DNA from: Lachnospiraceae bacterium
GTDB lineage: Bacteria > Bacillota > Clostridia > Lachnospirales > Lachnospiraceae
Reading direction: 5' to 3'
Assembly: GCA_910574965.1 (NCBI GenBank)
Contig: CAJTDB010000007.1
Coordinates: 62,001 to 126,000 of the forward strand
Length of the DNA stretch: 64,000 nt
Shown here: positions 1 through 8,934 of the stretch, in pieces
How the letters are laid out: each line of letters begins with the position of its first letter
Numbering within the stretch: the stretch's first letter is position 1
Translations under genes and position numbers: made by a program
The notes under the pieces: model-generated
What the model was told of the DNA's origin: nothing
Database searches by the model: none
What the model saw: the letters and a program-made list of their open reading frames with translations, nothing else

Positions 1-1774
1 CAATAATCGTGGAGAAGCCCAGTTTCCGAAGCGCTTTTGCCGCATGGACACAGCAGTAATCAAACTCGATGCCCTGTCCGATCCGGTTGGGTCCGCCGCC
101 TAAGATCATGACTTTGGGCCGGTCTGTCTCCACAGGACTTTCATCTTTCATATGATAGCTGGAATAATAATAAGCACTGTCTTTCGTTCCGCTGACGTGT
201 ACACCCTCCCAGGCTTCCACGATGCCTTCTTTGGTCCTTGCATCCCGAATCTCTTCCTCGGACACCTGAAGAATTTCGCTTAAATATTTATCAGAAAAGC
301 CGTCAAGCTTCGCCTGTCTTAAATCATCTGCAGCGGGAACTTTGCCGGAATATTTCCGAATCAGAGCTTCTTCTTCCTCTACCAGCTCCTTCATCTGCTC
401 GATAAACCAGGTCTTTACCTTTGTAAGCGCATAGATCTCCTCTACAGATGCGCCTTTTCGAAGGGCCTCATACATGATAAAATGCCGCTCGCTGCAGGGT
501 GTCATAAGCATAGTGAGCAGTTCTTTCTTCGTCTTCTTTCCAAAATCGCCCGCATGTCCCAGCCCATAACGGCTTTTCTCCAGGGAACGGATGGCTTTCT
601 GGAATGCTTCTTTGTAGGTCTTTCCGATGCTCATGACCTCGCCGACGGCACGCATCTGGGTGCCGAGCTTATCTTCTACACCTTTGAACTTTTCAAAAGC
701 CCATCTGGCAAATTTAATTACCACATAGTCCCCGTCCGGCACATATTTATCCAGAGTGCCGTATTTTCCGCAGGGGATCTCGTCCAGGGTCAGGCCGCTG
801 GCAAGCTTTGCAGACACCAGCGCGATGGGAAATCCCGTTGCTTTGCTGGCAAGCGCCGAAGAGCGGGACGTTCTGGGATTGATCTCAATGACCACGATCC
901 GGCCGGACACCGGGTCATGCGCAAACTGCACATTCGTACCGCCGATGACCTGAATGGCATCTACGATCCGATAAGCCTGCTCCTGAAGCTTCTTCTGTAC
1001 GTCCTCTGAAATGGTCAGCATCGGCGCCGAACAGAAGGAATCGCCGGTGTGTACACCTACAGGATCGATGTTTTCGATAAAGCATACGGTAATCATATTG
1101 CCTTTGGCATCACGGACGACTTCCAGCTCCAGCTCTTCCCAGCCCAGAATGGACTCTTCCACCAGTACCTGTCCCACCAGGCTGGCCTGCAGGCCCCTGG
1201 CACAGACAGTCTTTAACTCTTCCTTATTATATACCAGTCCGCCGCCGGCGCCGCCCATGGTATAAGCCGGGCGCAGCACTACCGGATAACCCAGACGGTC
1301 TGCAATAGCAAGAGCTTCCTCTACGGAATATGCCACGTCGCTGCGCGCCATCTCCACACCCAGCGCATTCATGGTATTTTTAAACTCGATCCGGTCTTCT
1401 CCCCGCTCAATGGCATCCACCTGTACCCCGATCACCTTCACATTATATCGGTCCAGAACGCCGGCGGACTGAAGTTCCGAACATAAGTTCAGTCCGGATT
1501 GCCCGCCCAGATTGGGCAGCAGAGCATCAGGACGCTCTTTGGCAATGATCTGCTCCAGCCTTTCTACATTTAATGGTTCAATATACGTGATATCTGCTGT
1601 GTCGGGATCGGTCATGATCGTCGCCGGGTTGGAATTGACCAGTACAATTTCATATCCGAGACTTTTCAGGGCTTTACATGCCTGTGTACCAGAATAATCG
1701 AACTCACACGCCTGCCCGATGATAATGGGACCAGAACCGATGATTAGTACTTTGTGAATGTCTTCTCTCTTCAT
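1..1774 (-). CDS. carB: Carbamoyl-phosphate synthase large subunit (partial, N-terminal 591 residues)
   Basis: CarB makes carbamoyl phosphate from bicarbonate, ATP and ammonia delivered by the CarA glutaminase, for pyrimidine and arginine synthesis. The visible part begins MKREDIHKVLIIGSGPIIIG, the start of the first ATP-grasp half, and runs to KVMILGGGPNRIGQGIEFDY, which opens the second half. The reading frame is intact over the whole stretch; the remaining ~480 residues lie off the left edge. An in-frame ATG at 1786 is an alternative start: AAAGGA is 3 nt before it, while GGGTG lies about 6 nt before the start at 1774. Upstream is a yigZ gene rather than carA, and a promoter-like element precedes carB, so it is probably transcribed separately. 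Confidence 0.95.
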   Translation of the reverse strand, partial: MKREDIHKVLIIGSGPIIIGQACEFDYSGTQACKALKSLGYEIVLVNSNPATIMTDPDTADITYIEPLNVERLEQIIAKERPDALLPNLGGQSGLNLCSELQSAGVLDRYNVKVIGVQVDAIERGEDRIEFKNTMNALGVEMARSDVAYSVEEALAIADRLGYPVVLRPAYTMGGAGGGLVYNKEELKTVCARGLQASLVGQVLVEESILGWEELELEVVRDAKGNMITVCFIENIDPVGVHTGDSFCSAPMLTISEDVQKKLQEQAYRIVDAIQVIGGTNVQFAHDPVSGRIVVIEINPRTSRSSALASKATGFPIALVSAKLASGLTLDEIPCGKYGTLDKYVPDGDYVVIKFARWAFEKFKGVEDKLGTQMRAVGEVMSIGKTYKEAFQKAIRSLEKSRYGLGHAGDFGKKTKKELLTMLMTPCSERHFIMYEALRKGASVEEIYALTKVKTWFIEQMKELVEEEEALIRKYSGKVPAADDLRQAKLDGFSDKYLSEILQVSEEEIRDARTKEGIVEAWEGVHVSGTKDSAYYYSSYHMKDESPVETDRPKVMILGGGPNRIGQGIEFDYCCVHAAKALRKLGFSTII

Positions 1775-1831
1775 AAATGCACCCATTTATCCTTTCTTTG
1801 ACTCTGCTTTCCTTGTTTTTGATCGTGTTTT

Positions 1832-1860
1832 ATTCTAGCACACTTCGTCTGAGAGGACAA
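1832..1860 (-). promoter_or_regulatory. Candidate promoter of carB
   Basis: Read on the minus strand, TTGTCC and TAGAAT are separated by exactly 17 nt, and the -10 is preceded by TG (extended -10). It sits 58 nt before the carB start. I saw no PyrR-type attenuator in the short leader. Confidence 0.5.
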
Positions 1861-1914
1861 GACCTCAAGAACAGGATTACGCCGGCATTGAGAGAAAAAA
1901 TGTAAGATCCGCAT

Positions 1915-2565
1915 TTAAAAGCAGAGATATTCTCCGTTTAATATGGTGTAGTACAGACGGTCTTTTTCTGCGATCTTTGCCTGGCCGCTGGTCGATTCGG
2001 TTATGGCCTTCGTAAGTTCAGCAGTCTTTGAGACAGGAACAAGTACCGTAAAACTTACATGATCGGTATATTCCGTGTCGGTCATGGGAATCTGACGCTG
2101 GCCGAACAAATACTGAAGCCGGCCGATTCCATTGTAGTCCGTCTCCACAAGCAGACGCGTTCCTAAGTATTTCGTAATGATCCGGCTGTTTTTCAGACCC
2201 TCCTGAACAGCAGCGGAATAGGCACGCACCAGACCGCCGGTTCCCAGAAGAGTCCCTCCAAAATATCGGGTTACGACTGCCGCCACATTGGTAAGCCCTG
2301 CACCGGTTAAGACATCCATCATCGGCTTTCCTGCGGTCTGAGACGGTTCCCCATCGTCACTGCAGCGCAGAAGCTCCTGACGTTCTCCAAGGACATAAGC
2401 CGAACAGTTATGTCTGGCATCCCAGTATTTTTTCTTCATCTCTTCCAGAAAGGCCAGTGCCTCCTCCTCCGTCTCCACCGGACGGATGGTCGCAATAAAA
2501 CGGGATTTCTTTTCTGTAATCTCTCCGATGCCGCCTTTATATATAGTTTTATATTCCTCTACCAT
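1915..2565 (-). CDS. YigZ/IMPACT family protein
   Basis: This is a 216-residue member of the UPF0029/IMPACT family, whose bacterial members have no firmly settled role (a translation- or peptidase-linked role has been suggested). The IMPACT_N domain covers roughly residues 15-125, with the family signature KKSRFIA, the ARHNCSAYVLG segment and the GEPSQTAGKPM and TRYFGGTLLGTGGLVRAY blocks. A ferredoxin-like DUF1949 domain follows at about 140-200. The start at 2565 is chosen because AGGAGG lies 7 nt upstream; the longer frame back to 2670 has no family similarity. It overlaps the end of the helicase gene by 17 nt, so the two are probably co-translated. Confidence 0.9.
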   Translation of the reverse strand: MVEEYKTIYKGGIGEITEKKSRFIATIRPVETEEEALAFLEEMKKKYWDARHNCSAYVLGERQELLRCSDDGEPSQTAGKPMMDVLTGAGLTNVAAVVTRYFGGTLLGTGGLVRAYSAAVQEGLKNSRIITKYLGTRLLVETDYNGIGRLQYLFGQRQIPMTDTEYTDHVSFTVLVPVSKTAELTKAITESTSGQAKIAEKDRLYYTILNGEYLCF

Positions 2566-4435
2566 GTGTTTTCCTCCTGTTCTGCTCCCATCTTTGTGCT
2601 TTCTCATTCCCGGCAAGCTCCTCAAGAAATCTGGATGGTTCCATCTCATGGCTAAACTGTTTCTTGGCAAAGCAGATGGTCAGTTCTTTCTTTGCCCTCG
2701 TTAAAGCCACATAAAACATCCGTCTCTCTTCTTCCAGATCCGCATCCAGCACCGCCTTCTTATAAGGCGTAATCCCTTCCGCCGCATCGAGAAGGAAGAC
2801 ATGATCGTACTCTAACCCTTTGCTGCTGTGCATGGTAGTCAACTGCACGCCGTCCTTTGTCTCCTGCTGCTGGCGGCGCATTCGCTCCATCTCTTCTTTA
2901 TACTGCTCTACGTAATCGAACCACTCCTCGTACGTCTTACAGGATCTGGCACTTTCCTCCAGCTCCCCCATCACATCGAACAGCTCCTCCTCTTTGATAC
3001 GGCGAAACTGCGCATATTCCCGCAGATAGTCGTCATATCCTATGACATTCCGGATATAGCTAAATGCCGCAAACGGACCCATGCGCCCAAGCATTTTCAA
3101 GTCATACTGAAGCTTCTCAATACGATCGCACACATATCCTTTGTCCTGATAATAGGTCAGCATATGTTCCCAGCAAATGACCTCATCGTCCAGACATTCC
3201 CGGTTCATATATCGTTTCGGACGGTTCAGCACCGGCAGCAGATCCTTTCGAAGTCCCGATCCCATAGCCAGCCGGATATAGCAAAATATATTTTTCGCAA
3301 TCCAGTGTTCAAACAGGTTCGGCATCTGGTCTCTCACCCGGAAAGGAATATTGAACTCCATTAGTTTCTGTATTAAAACTCTTGGCTGTGTGTTGGTTCG
3401 ATAGATCACCGCCGTCTGAGACCAGGGGATGCCCTGCTCCCGATACCTTTGCAGTTCTTTCAATATGTAGATACACTCCTGCTGCTGGTCGGCAAACTTC
3501 AGCACCCGGACCGGACTTCCCTCCCCGCCCCTAGCCTCAATCTCCTTTGGAAACCGCATATGGTTGTGGCGGATTACCATGCCTGCAGCCTCCACGATCT
3601 GTCTTGTAGACCGAAAATTATCGTTTAAGATCACCTGCCCTGCGGCCGGATAATCTTTTTGAAAATTCAGCATAATTTCCGGCTTCGCTCCCCGGAACCG
3701 ATAGATGGACTGGTCATCATCCCCCACAATAAACAGGTTGTCCTCCGGCGCAGCCAGCAGTTTTAAAATATCATACTGAATCTGGTTAATGTCCTGGAAT
3801 TCATCCACCAGAATATACCGGAATTTCTTCTGCCAGGCAGACAGAATATCCGGGCGTTTGGATAAAAGTTCCCATGTATAGACAAGCATATCGTCAAAAT
3901 CAATCAGCCTTGCCCTGTTCTTTCGCTCCTCGTATTCCTCATAGATCTTTCGGAAATTCTCCTCTGAACAGTTTTTGGAAAAATAATGTGCCAGAGAAAT
4001 GCGCTCATTTTTAATCAGGCTGATTTCCGCCGAAATACCGGACAGAAATTCACTCTCATCATCGATCTCCAGCCGGAGCCGCTCCACTGCCTCTTTTAAA
4101 TACTGATAACGCACTTCTTCCTTTAAAATATTTCCCGCAGTAAATCCATAGGCCAGCTTCAGAATACTGAAAAAGACCGCATGAAAAGTCCCGAAGGAGA
4201 CCGTCGTATGCTCCTCCTTCATCAGACGCAGAAAGCGCTCTTTCATCTCTGCAGCCGCCGCTTTTGTAAACGTGATGACCAGTATGGAAGACGCCGGTAT
4301 CCCATACTCCTGCACCATATATTGTACTCTTCTTGTAACTACGGTAGTCTTGCCCGAACCGGGACCTGCAAGAACCATCAGCGGTCCATCCTGATGACGG
4401 ACCGCTATGCTTTGTGATTTTGTAAAAGAACTCAT
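2549..4435 (-). CDS. UvrD/PcrA-type SF1A DNA helicase
   Basis: This 628-residue ATP-dependent 3'-5' DNA helicase belongs to the UvrD/Rep/PcrA family, acting in repair and replication-fork upkeep. Motifs in order are Walker A GPGSGKT (residues 24-30), motif Ia VITFTKAAAAEM, Walker B ILVDEFQDIN, motif III GDDDQSIYRFRGA, motif IV LNDNFRST, motif V TTMHSSKGLEYDHVFL and motif VI FYVALTRAKKEL. It is about 100 residues shorter than canonical PcrA, lacking much of the C-terminal tail, so it may be a clostridial paralogue and not the housekeeping copy. The gene lies 4 nt downstream of gltX on the same strand. Confidence 0.92.
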   Translation of the reverse strand: MSSFTKSQSIAVRHQDGPLMVLAGPGSGKTTVVTRRVQYMVQEYGIPASSILVITFTKAAAAEMKERFLRLMKEEHTTVSFGTFHAVFFSILKLAYGFTAGNILKEEVRYQYLKEAVERLRLEIDDESEFLSGISAEISLIKNERISLAHYFSKNCSEENFRKIYEEYEERKNRARLIDFDDMLVYTWELLSKRPDILSAWQKKFRYILVDEFQDINQIQYDILKLLAAPEDNLFIVGDDDQSIYRFRGAKPEIMLNFQKDYPAAGQVILNDNFRSTRQIVEAAGMVIRHNHMRFPKEIEARGGEGSPVRVLKFADQQQECIYILKELQRYREQGIPWSQTAVIYRTNTQPRVLIQKLMEFNIPFRVRDQMPNLFEHWIAKNIFCYIRLAMGSGLRKDLLPVLNRPKRYMNRECLDDEVICWEHMLTYYQDKGYVCDRIEKLQYDLKMLGRMGPFAAFSYIRNVIGYDDYLREYAQFRRIKEEELFDVMGELEESARSCKTYEEWFDYVEQYKEEMERMRRQQQETKDGVQLTTMHSSKGLEYDHVFLLDAAEGITPYKKAVLDADLEEERRMFYVALTRAKKELTICFAKKQFSHEMEPSRFLEELAGNEKAQRWEQNRRKTHGRGI

Positions 4436-4439
4436 ACTA

Positions 4440-5894
4440 TTAAACAGACTCTAATTTTTTGACAGCATTCCGAATGCGGGCAACGGATTCTTCTTTTCCA
4501 AGGATCTCCAGAATCTCCGTCGCTCCGCAAGGGGTCATCTGCTTTCCGGAAGCAGCCGTACGGACGGGCCACATTACGTAGCCGTTCTTGTATCCCTTCT
4601 CCGCCACATAAGCGCTTAAAAGGGCATATAATGCATCGTTGGAATAATCCTCCTGGGCTTCTAAAAGCGGCAGTACCTCCTTTAAAACCGAAAGGCTGGA
4701 CTCTTTGCTGGTCTTCATCTTCTTGTGGGTATACATGGAGATATCATACTCCGGCACCGCTTCAAAAAAGTCAATCAGCTCCCGGATATCCGGGAAGACT
4801 TCGATCCGGGTCTTCACCATCCCGGCGATCTTACGGAAGTCATACTCTTTTGTAATAACCTCCTTCATGATCGGAAGGGCCTTCTCATAAAAAGCTTCAA
4901 AATCCATAGCTTTTATATATTCGCCGTTCATCCATTTTAATTTTCCGTAGTCAAAGACCGCCGGAGACTTGCTCATATGACGGTAATCGAACTTCTCCAC
5001 CAATTCTGACAGGGACGCAATCTCCTGGTTGTCCTCCGGTGACCACCCAAGAAGTGCCACAAAGTTCACCACGGCTTCTGTCAGAAATCCCTGCTCAATC
5101 AGATCCTCATAGGAAGAATGCCCGCAGCGCTTGCTCAGTTTTTTATGCGTCTCATCCGTAATCAGCGGACAGTGCACATATACCGGCACTTCCCAGCCAA
5201 AAGCTTCATAGAGCCGGTTGTATTTGGGAGAGGAGGACAAATATTCGTTGCCCCGTACCACATGGGTTATACCCATGAGATGATCGTCCACCACATTGGC
5301 AAAATTATAAGTCGGGTAACCGTCGGACTTTATCAGAATCATATCATCCAGCTCTGCATTGTCCACCGTAATATCCCCATAAATCTCATCATGAAAGGTC
5401 GTCGTTCCGGTCTGGGGATTGTTCTGGCGAATCACATAAGGCACCCCTGCAGCCAGCTTCTCCTCCACTTCTTCCCTGGACAGATGCAGACAGTGCTTGT
5501 CATAAATGCTGATCTCCTTGCCCGCCACTTCCTGTTTTAAACTCTCCAGCCGCTCTTTATCGCAAAAACAATAATATGCTTCGCCTTTCTCAATCAGCTT
5601 TTTTGCATATTCCAGATAGATACCGCTGGCTTGACGCTCACTCTGTACATAAGGCCCCGAACCGCCGTCCTTATCCGGCCCCTCGTCATGCAGAAGTCCG
5701 GTTTTTTGAAGCGTACGGTAGATAATATCCACTGCTCCCTCCACAAGACGCTCCTGGTCTGTGTCCTCAATGCGCAGCAGGAAATCCCCGCCCTCATGCT
5801 TTGCGATCAAATATGCATACAGCGCCGTCCGAAGGTTCCCCACATGCATCCGCCCGGTAGGACTCGGCGCAAATCTTGTACGTACTTTTCCCAT
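4440..5894 (-). CDS. gltX: Glutamyl-tRNA synthetase
   Basis: This 484-residue class I aminoacyl-tRNA synthetase charges tRNA-Glu in the cytoplasm (and tRNA-Gln in bacteria that use the amidotransferase route). The N-terminus has [19 protein letters not shown], in which HVGN is the HIGH motif, and KLSKR serves as the KMSKS loop. The C-terminal anticodon-binding domain follows from about residue 320. I prefer the ATG at 5894 because AAGGAG lies 9 nt before it; the upstream ATG at 5903 directly abuts that ribosome-binding site. A promoter-like pair and a 12-bp perfect hairpin lie upstream. Confidence 0.96.
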   Translation of the reverse strand: MGKVRTRFAPSPTGRMHVGNLRTALYAYLIAKHEGGDFLLRIEDTDQERLVEGAVDIIYRTLQKTGLLHDEGPDKDGGSGPYVQSERQASGIYLEYAKKLIEKGEAYYCFCDKERLESLKQEVAGKEISIYDKHCLHLSREEVEEKLAAGVPYVIRQNNPQTGTTTFHDEIYGDITVDNAELDDMILIKSDGYPTYNFANVVDDHLMGITHVVRGNEYLSSSPKYNRLYEAFGWEVPVYVHCPLITDETHKKLSKRCGHSSYEDLIEQGFLTEAVVNFVALLGWSPEDNQEIASLSELVEKFDYRHMSKSPAVFDYGKLKWMNGEYIKAMDFEAFYEKALPIMKEVITKEYDFRKIAGMVKTRIEVFPDIRELIDFFEAVPEYDISMYTHKKMKTSKESSLSVLKEVLPLLEAQEDYSNDALYALLSAYVAEKGYKNGYVMWPVRTAASGKQMTPCGATEILEILGKEESVARIRNAVKKLESV

Positions 5895-5926
5895 CGTAAT
5901 CATCTCCTTGATTCTCTGCTTATGTC

Positions 5927-5963
5927 CAAAAGCCGCCAGGACGAAAAGCTTTGGCGGCTTTTG
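5927..5963 (-). terminator. Perfect 12-bp hairpin between the ABC transporter and gltX
   Basis: The arms CAAAAGCCGCCA and TGGCGGCTTTTG pair perfectly around a 13-nt loop. It can end transcription from the bceB-like gene, but it also lies inside the gltX leader downstream of the promoter at 5980-6008. The only T-tract is the TTTT at the end of the stem, so it may be a weak terminator or an attenuator. Confidence 0.6.
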
Positions 5964-5979
5964 AAACGGTAATGATTCG

Positions 5980-6008
5980 ATTATATACGATTGCTGCAGG
6001 TTTTACAA
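5980..6008 (-). promoter_or_regulatory. Candidate promoter of gltX
   Basis: On the minus strand TTGTAA and TATAAT are separated by exactly 17 nt, placing a start near 5973 and a leader of about 80 nt that contains the hairpin at 5927-5963. Confidence 0.6.
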
Positions 6009-6035
6009 GCAGGGTTTGGCAAATTCACGGGTATT

Positions 6036-8015
6036 TTATGAGATCAGCCGATAATACGCCTTGGATGTAAGCCCATAGCAGATCACATACACCCCCGCAA
6101 AACCGAGCGCAACTCCCGCACTGCACTTTACCAGCAGTATCGTGTCAAACATCTGAATTATTCCCATAAGCTGATGGACCATACACATTCCCACTGCGGA
6201 ATGAATAAGCGCCGCCAGCAGAGGAAGCGCGAATACCATAAGCATCTGTCTGCGGACAGTCCTCTGGATATCCTGTCTGCTCATGCCTACCTTCTGCATG
6301 ATGGAAAAGCTTCCCTGATCTTCATAGCCTTCCGAAAGCTGTTTGTAATACATGACCAGCAGAAGACACATAAAGAAGACCAGACCAAAAAGAATACCGA
6401 TAAACAAAAGTCCTCCGTCCATGGAATGAATGACCTGCCAGCCCTCCAAACCGTCTGTGACCGTAAGAAAGCCTTCCGTAAAATCCTGCTGCCATCCTTT
6501 CAGTTCTTTCATAAAGGCTGCCTTGTCTTCTTCTGAGCCGGTCAGCAGAATACCGCTCTTCTCCAGCCGTTCTGACGGAACCGCATTCTGTCCGGGTACA
6601 GTCCCAGGCAGTTCTAACATCGCCTCAAGAGCCTGTTCATCCTTCACAGCCAGTACATAACTTTCGCCGGAATATTCTCTCCCCACATACGGCCAGGGCA
6701 GCATCGTTACCTTTGTCTCTTTTACGGTAAACTCCTCCCCGAAAAATTCCATCGTATCATATCCGTATTTTCTGCCGGTGGCATACAGGAGTATCTGTCT
6801 CTCTTCCAGACTCTCGTTCCCTCCCGTCAGGCAATTATAATCATCCAGTGTAATAAAATACAGCGTACAGCTTTCTTTTTCCTGCTGTATTCCAAAGATT
6901 CGGTCTCCATCCTGTCCGCATTCCAGCCACTGATCCGCATACGTATCCAGTCTGCTGACCGTGAGGCCGTATTTTCCGGAAAGTTCTGTAAGTTTTGCCT
7001 CTGCTTCCTCTCTGGACAGCCCGCTGCTGTCATAAGTGAGCAGCGCTTCATAAGGATAGCTGAAAAGCCGGATCCCTTCCAGTCCTGCATAAAGCGTTAC
7101 CGTACAGGTCAGCGTAATTACCACCATTGTAGAGAAGATACAAATATTAGCCAGCCCTGCCGCACTTTTTTTCATCCGGTAATACATGCCTGAGATCGTA
7201 ATAAAATTTTCCGGACGATAATAGAACCGCTTCCGTCTGCGCACGACCTTCAGAACAGCCACCCCCGCAAAGGTAAAGAGCAGATACGTTCCCACGACTG
7301 CCAGCAGGACCGACAGGAAAAAACTGTCGAATATCGTCGAGTCCAGCTTTGTATCAAAAACCGTTTTATATGCCAGCAGCGTCACCAGCACTCCGAACAA
7401 TGCCCCCGGAATCTGAAAACGCGGCTCCTTCTCTCCCTTTTTACTGCCGGAGAGCAGTTCTACCGGGCGCGTCCGAAAGATTCCCGCTGCACCGTGGAGA
7501 AATGTAAACAGACTTACTGCTGCAAAGAACAAAACCGTCTCTAAAACCGCCCGCCAGGTAAAGGTAAATTCCGCCTCCACCGGAAGCGCACTGAGCCGAA
7601 GAAGCAAAAGGAAGAACAGCTTTGCAAGCACGCTTCCTAAAATAATCCCGCCCAGCACAGACAGCACATAGACAAACAATGTCTCCAGAAACAGAAGAAC
7701 TGTCAGATGCTTTCTCTCCATGCCCAAAAGCGTATACAGGCCCGTTTCCTTTTTCCGCCTCTTGATCAAAAAGCTGTTGGCATAATAGACAAAAGGAATG
7801 AGGATAAAGACAAGCAGGAACTTGCCCAGCATCAACATCATCCAGGCATAGGTGCTGTAAGGCAGCGTTGCCATTATGTCATTAAGCAGGATAGAAGAAA
7901 ATATAAAATAAGTGAATACGGAAAAAATACATGCAACGATATATGGATAATAAACAGTCCCGTTTTTTATCACTCCTTTTACTGCCAGGCCAGGCAGAAG
8001 CTTCCATTTTTTCAT
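6036..8015 (-). CDS. BceB-type ABC transporter permease (FtsX-like)
   Basis: This 659-residue membrane protein resembles BceB/VraG-type permeases that remove or sense antimicrobial peptides. Hydrophobic segments cluster near the N-terminus (residues about 18-75 and 100-150), in the middle (about 200-300) and at the C-terminus (about 525-655). A large hydrophilic region of about 200 residues (about 320-520) between them matches the extracellular sensing domain typical of this type. FtsX-like segments lie before and after it. Its start overlaps the stop of the ATPase gene in an ATGA arrangement, indicating translational coupling. With the kinase and regulator next door it forms a Bce-type detoxification and sensing module; the peptide recognised cannot be read from sequence. 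Confidence 0.9.
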   Translation of the reverse strand: MKKWKLLPGLAVKGVIKNGTVYYPYIVACIFSVFTYFIFSSILLNDIMATLPYSTYAWMMLMLGKFLLVFILIPFVYYANSFLIKRRKKETGLYTLLGMERKHLTVLLFLETLFVYVLSVLGGIILGSVLAKLFFLLLLRLSALPVEAEFTFTWRAVLETVLFFAAVSLFTFLHGAAGIFRTRPVELLSGSKKGEKEPRFQIPGALFGVLVTLLAYKTVFDTKLDSTIFDSFFLSVLLAVVGTYLLFTFAGVAVLKVVRRRKRFYYRPENFITISGMYYRMKKSAAGLANICIFSTMVVITLTCTVTLYAGLEGIRLFSYPYEALLTYDSSGLSREEAEAKLTELSGKYGLTVSRLDTYADQWLECGQDGDRIFGIQQEKESCTLYFITLDDYNCLTGGNESLEERQILLYATGRKYGYDTMEFFGEEFTVKETKVTMLPWPYVGREYSGESYVLAVKDEQALEAMLELPGTVPGQNAVPSERLEKSGILLTGSEEDKAAFMKELKGWQQDFTEGFLTVTDGLEGWQVIHSMDGGLLFIGILFGLVFFMCLLLVMYYKQLSEGYEDQGSFSIMQKVGMSRQDIQRTVRRQMLMVFALPLLAALIHSAVGMCMVHQLMGIIQMFDTILLVKCSAGVALGFAGVYVICYGLTSKAYYRLIS

Positions 8016-8791
8016 CCAATCGCCTCCTTTTGGCGGACTGGCTCCGTCTGCAGAACGGTCAGTGTATCAGATATCATCCGGTACATAGCGTCATAACTGC
8101 GCTCTCCTTTATAAATCTGGTGAAACACGCTTCCGTCTTTAATGAACAGCACCCGGCCCGCATGGCTTGCTGCCTGAATGCTGTGGGTCACCATAAGGAT
8201 CGTCTGCCCTTCCCGATTCACTTCCTCCAAAAGTCCAAGAAGCTTTCCCGACGCACGGGAATCAAGCGCTCCTGTCGGTTCATCCGCCAGAACCAGATCC
8301 GGGTTTGTAATCAATGCCCGGCAGGCTGCCGCCCGCTGCTTTTGTCCTCCGGATACCTCATAAGGATATTTATCCAGAAGGTCCTGAATCTCCAGCCTTT
8401 TCGCCAGTGGCTGAATCCTCTTTTCCATCTCCTTGTAGTCTTCCCCTGCCAGAACCAGAGGCAGGAAAATATTGTCTCTCAGATTCAGTGTATCCAGAAG
8501 ATTAAAGTCCTGGAAAATAAATCCCAGATGATCCCGGCGAAACGCACACAGCTCCTTTGAACGAACAGCCGCCAGATCTTTTCCTTTAAGGAGTACCTGG
8601 CCGCTGGTCGCCTTATCAAGGGACGCCAATATATTCAGAAGCGTTGTCTTTCCTGAACCGGACTCTCCCATGATCGCCACATATTCCCCTTCCTCCACAG
8701 AAAAATTCACATTGTCCAAAGCCCTTACTTTCACCGCTCCGAAACGTGCCGTATATATCTTTTTTACATTTTTTACTTCCAGCAGTGCCAT
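8012..8791 (-). CDS. BceA-type ABC transporter ATP-binding protein
   Basis: This 259-residue ATPase energises the permease encoded directly downstream. It has Walker A GESGSGKTTLL at about residues 40-50, the Q-loop FIFQDFNLL, the signature VSGGQKQRAAACRAL, Walker B LVLADEPTGALD and the switch histidine in VTHS. This is the MacB/LolD/BceA type, somewhat longer than average because of a C-terminal tail. AAGGAG precedes the ATG by 9 nt. The promoter region between it and the kinase gene contains direct repeats that may bind the adjacent response regulator. Confidence 0.93.
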   Translation of the reverse strand: MALLEVKNVKKIYTARFGAVKVRALDNVNFSVEEGEYVAIMGESGSGKTTLLNILASLDKATSGQVLLKGKDLAAVRSKELCAFRRDHLGFIFQDFNLLDTLNLRDNIFLPLVLAGEDYKEMEKRIQPLAKRLEIQDLLDKYPYEVSGGQKQRAAACRALITNPDLVLADEPTGALDSRASGKLLGLLEEVNREGQTILMVTHSIQAASHAGRVLFIKDGSVFHQIYKGERSYDAMYRMISDTLTVLQTEPVRQKEAIG

Positions 8792-8833
8792 ATATGATTG
8801 CTCCTTTCTGTTTTCAAAATCTTATTTTTCATT

Positions 8834-8900
8834 ATTATAATAAAAAAGGAAATGCCCTGCCATAGATGCAGCTTACATTTCCCTGTTGAAAACTTACATT
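8834..8900 (-). promoter_or_regulatory. Promoter of bceAB-like genes with two direct repeats
   Basis: A TATAAT lies at 8834-8839 (minus strand), with no good -35 at the right distance. Two copies of AATGTAAG (8872-8879 and 8893-8900) lie just upstream, 21 nt apart, about two helical turns. A consensus -10 without a -35 plus phased direct repeats is what an activator of the OmpR family would need; the adjacent response regulator is the obvious candidate. The promoter assignment is inference. Confidence 0.5.
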
Positions 8901-8934
8901 CTTGTCATATTCGCACATTCTTTCTCCGCAGTTC

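Noticed and set aside
5895-6010. T-box leader for gltX
   Set aside because: The leader is too short and has no T-box consensus (AGGGTGG-type) sequence.
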